NCBI GenBank assembly: GCA_015478945.1
Contig: JABUQX010014801.1
Location: 1 to 19,728 of the forward strand
Direction of reading: 5' to 3'
Length of the DNA stretch: 19,728 bases
Source: Trachelipus rathkii
Taxonomy: Eukaryota > Arthropoda > Malacostraca > Isopoda > Trachelipodidae
Part shown: positions 17,150 through 19,728 of the stretch, one piece after another
How positions within the stretch are numbered: the stretch's first letter is position 1
Layout: each line of letters begins with the position of its first letter
Made by a program: the position numbers and the translations under genes
Notes under the pieces: model-generated
What the model saw: the letters and a program-made list of their open reading frames with translations, nothing else
Database searches by the model: none
Told to the model about the DNA's origin: nothing

Positions 17150-17836
17150 TGAAAGCCCCACTAACTTAATTTTACATAGAACAACATATGATACGATAAT
17201 CCCATTGATAAACCCCTCACTGATTTAACATCCAACACATACTCAACATCTCCTTCACCAACACAAAAATCATCATACTTTTCACTTCGATCCAATCTCT
17301 ACCTACACACCAACTCTAATATACTTATGGATACTCTTGTTGTGTTTAAAGAAGATATTACTTACACACATACCTCCTCTCTCCTAGAAATCAAATCAAT
17401 CGCTTTCCTACCATTCTCATTTTCTCCCGCACCCAAAACCACCTGTTATACACCCCTTTTTTGATCACCTAATCCAACCATTCAGTCCCCCAACACTATC
17501 ATCTGAAGCTCCTACTCACCCCATCCAGATTATCCCAAAAAATCGTACTCTCTTCAACGTTTCCCTCAGATGGACCATACGTCACAACCAACACATACCC
17601 TTGACCTTTTCAAACCTTAAATTTAACATTGAATTCTAGATTAAAATTCACAAAGTCTACCATAGCTTTGTACCACAGGTCACTCATCAAAATTGCAACT
17701 CCTTCTCTCCCTCTCTCATTCCTTTCCACACCAGCACCACACATTTCACACCACACACTCATTTCACGTTTCCTTTCATCTTTGTTCAGTCACGCGAGAA
17801 ATCAAAATTTGCCCTTTCTAAATATCTAATATCTTC
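17150..17836 (-). pseudogene. Second LINE endonuclease domain remnant
   Basis: The minus-strand blocks in order are EGVAILMSDLWYKAMVDF (about 17660-17712), YVLVVTYGPSEGNVEE (about 17549-17600), VVLGAGENENGRK (about 17404-17442), IFFKHNKSIHKY (about 17321-17356) and GLSMGLSYHM (about 17184-17215). These follow the AP-endonuclease order of LINEs. The expected SDH catalytic motif near the end reads SYH, with the Asp replaced by Tyr, and the GDLNARVG block is not clean. Frame changes and stops occur between blocks. The 5' end of the coding part is missing: homology gives way at about 17836 to the dispersed repeat copy B. Confidence 0.8.
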
Positions 17837-18238
17837 ACGTAAAGCCCGAGATTATACACACAAAGTGCAGAACAACCTCCCCAGTGGTTAGCCAGGGCTC
17901 AGATTCCCTACAATTGGCGGCCCGATCAGAGGTGAGCGTAAATGACCGGTTTTCCAACTGTACCCTCATCCTCGGGGAGGAAGTGTGGGGTGAACTGTAA
18001 ACCCATGCGGGAAGAGGCACCGGATAGCCCATGGGGCTGTCATGGGAAAAGGGGAGGGCAACCTTATACAAATAATTAAAGGGACTTATGGGTGGGAATT
18101 CAAAAAAAAAAAAAAAAAAAACAGTTCTTCGCTCTAGGACACTGAAGGGCAGAATATCCCGCCCAACAGTATCCCAGAGAGCCCACCCACCAACATCAAG
18201 GTAACTGACTGCGGGTGTGTGTGTGTGTGTGTGTGTGT
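17829..18238. repeat. Dispersed repeat, copy B (ends in (TG)n)
   Basis: Same landmarks in the same order and orientation as 7998-8400, with a longer poly-A run (18101-18120) and longer (TG)n (18213-18238). On the minus strand it lies directly upstream of the second LINE's endonuclease and could be that LINE's 5' untranslated region. A 139-residue minus frame here (17835-18254) is built from Thr-His and Phe runs and has no domain. Confidence 0.85.
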
Positions 18239-18242
18239 ATGT
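18235..18242. repeat. Target-site duplication, left copy (gtgtatgt)
   Basis: The eight bases gtgtatgt precede the CAGGG end of the second MITE and recur exactly at 18493-18500. The context is partly (TG)n, but the 'tat' interruption is shared, which supports a true duplication. Confidence 0.88.
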
Positions 18243-18492
18243 CAGGGATGGCAATTTTGGTGATTTTTTTGATTTTTTTTAAAAAAATCAATTTGTGATT
18301 TTTTTGATTTTTTTGATTTTTTTCTATTTTTTCAGATTCGTAACGTCCCACGCGATATATAATTTGTAACTTGCAAATTATAATTCACGTAAAAGTAAAG
18401 AATCCAAAAAAACAAAAAATAAAAAAAAAAAAAAAAAAAAATCATTGATTTTTTAAAAAAAATCAAAAAAATCACCAAAATTGCCATCCCTG
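18243..18492. mobile_element. hAT-like MITE with CAGGGATGGCAATTTTGG termini
   Basis: 250 bp, non-coding. The left end CAGGGATGGCAATTTTGG is the exact reverse complement of the right end, and the inverted repeat continues to about 48 bp with only minor differences. Each arm also carries its own small palindrome (TGA-T8-A7-TCA). The middle holds an AT-rich core ('cgtaacgtcccacgcgatat' and a 'aatttgtaacttgcaaatta' palindrome). Perfect 8-bp target duplications flank it. There is no transposase. CAGGG ends with NGGCAA and an 8-bp duplication point to the hAT superfamily. It sits in the (TG)n end of the dispersed repeat. Confidence 0.92.
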
Positions 18493-18987
<495 letters not shown>

Positions 18988-19728
18988 TCTTCTTCTTTTA
19001 TCTTCCTCTTGCCAGACTGGGGGTAAGGTACGTGTCATGCATCGGAAAGAAAAGCAGTAGAAGTATAAGACAAAAGTCGAAAAGAAAGCCCAGCCTACCG
19101 CCCCCCTGACCATTATTAGTGAGAACTCGTGGCAGACAGAAAATCCACCCTAGAGCTTCATTGGACCTCGACGGACCTCACTATGGTAAATCGCAAAATG
19201 TAAGGGTTCATCCCCTGGCCCAGGTGGGGCCACAACATGCCCCCATACAAAACCCGCCAATTCACTCCTATTATGCACCTTTATTCTGGCTTCTGCCAAA
19301 CTCACAAATTCTCCTCCTTCAGACATTCCGTTCACCGACTCAATCCACACTTCTTCTTGGTCTCCCAGCCGGTCGTTCCACACACTCGCCCACTATACAT
19401 CCGCTTTAACCAACCGACTATATCATCCTATTCCACAGGACCAAACCATCTCAACATTTACTTTCATTTATTTCTCATTTACCCCTTTTTCAAACCACAC
19501 ATCTCTCTAATAACGTTCATTCCCTCAATTTATCAATTCTTCTCAAACCTAGCACAGCGCCCCTAAGATTGTCCAATCTGAACACATTGAACTTATACGA
19601 TCTATACTTCTTATTCCAGACCATAGTCCTCACTACTATACAATAAACAGGTAACAACATACCCTCATGTAAGACCCTAGCAAACACGCAAGACTTAGTC
19701 CTTTACATTCACTAAGGATTTAATTGCA
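18988..19728 (-). mobile_element. Second copy of the second LINE, 3' part (cut by window end)
   Basis: Closely similar to 14679-15430, same orientation, with many one-base differences. On the minus strand it reads the C-terminal coding region (WIESVNGMSEGGEFVSLAEA, then RIKVHNRSE, about 19225-19345) and then the 3' untranslated tail ending at the CTT-rich/TA junction (18988). The upstream part lies outside the window. It is a separate insertion or a segmental duplicate: the flanking (TA)n and the preserved 3' end fit ordinary LINE insertion. Confidence 0.85.

Larger units (their letters stand above)
14679..17836 (-). mobile_element. Second LINE: degenerate endonuclease-RT non-LTR element
   Basis: On the minus strand this carries AP-endonuclease blocks (EGVAILMSDLWYKAMVDF, VVTYGPSEGNVEE, GAGENENGRK, FFKHN), RT blocks (GKSAGIDEITGEMI, FRSGRGCVDQIF, FMDLQQAYDRV, LFIADD), a C-terminal region (DSRLVS, RPAGRQ) and a 3' untranslated region ending next to (TA)n. 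Sequences of this style are common in crustacean genomes and are often labelled as craniofacial-development-protein-2-like or jockey-like in annotations (from memory). The clade could be RTE-related, but I cannot settle it. Many stops and frame changes show that it is dead or poorly sequenced. A second 3' copy lies at 18988-19728. Confidence 0.85.

Noticed and set aside
17835..18254. 139-residue minus frame
   Set aside because: Contains Thr-His repeats from (TG)n and a Phe run from poly-A; the same region is a dispersed repeat with no matching open frame in copy A.

Overview
The window is gene-poor, repeat-dense eukaryotic DNA. I find no host protein-coding gene. Nearly everything recognisable is transposable-element sequence embedded in long (TA)n, (TG)n and homopolymer tracts. 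Dense TA microsatellites, a Ty1/copia element whose reverse transcriptase resembles the GalEa-type copia elements of aquatic animals, and two LINE types suggest an aquatic invertebrate, most plausibly a decapod crustacean. That assignment is inference from motifs, not from a search.

Layout. 1-540 is AT-rich and unassigned. About 748-5050 (minus) is a decayed I/Jockey-type LINE whose endonuclease, reverse transcriptase, RNase H and C-terminal zinc-like motifs can be read in order but in shifting frames. At 3173-3469 a 297-bp hAT-like MITE with a perfect 8-bp target duplication interrupts its RT. 5070-5870 may be an ORF1 remnant of that LINE. 5870-7790 is unassigned. About 7998-8400 is a dispersed repeat ending in (TG)n; a second copy lies at 17829-18238.

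8400-9124 is TA-rich microsatellite containing a tRNA-like segment and a suspicious run of stacked homopolymers. A near-intact copia element, 9125-14548, has been inserted into the TA tract. Its LTRs are 645 and 657 bp with TG...CA ends. Between them lie a Gag-protease ORF, an integrase ORF, an RT-RNase H ORF and a polypurine tract. The catalytic residues of protease, integrase, RT and RNase H are visible, but Gag has no zinc knuckle and the coding region is split by an early stop and two frame changes. The LTRs are nearly identical, so this is the youngest insertion that can be dated here.

About 14679-17836 (minus) is a second LINE with a different endonuclease/RT type, decayed but readable. 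A second copy of its 3' part fills 18988 to the window end. Both copies stop at the same point next to a (TA)n tract. Between them are the second copy of the dispersed repeat, a 250-bp hAT-like MITE (18243-18492, perfect 8-bp target duplication) and long TA arrays.

The elements do not form a pathway; they form layers. The LINEs are old, a MITE cut the first LINE, and the copia element landed later in microsatellite DNA. The least explained item is an open frame inside the copia LTR, bracketed by good splice consensus sites. Many differences between repeat copies are single-base homopolymer changes, so some frame breaks may be sequence error.
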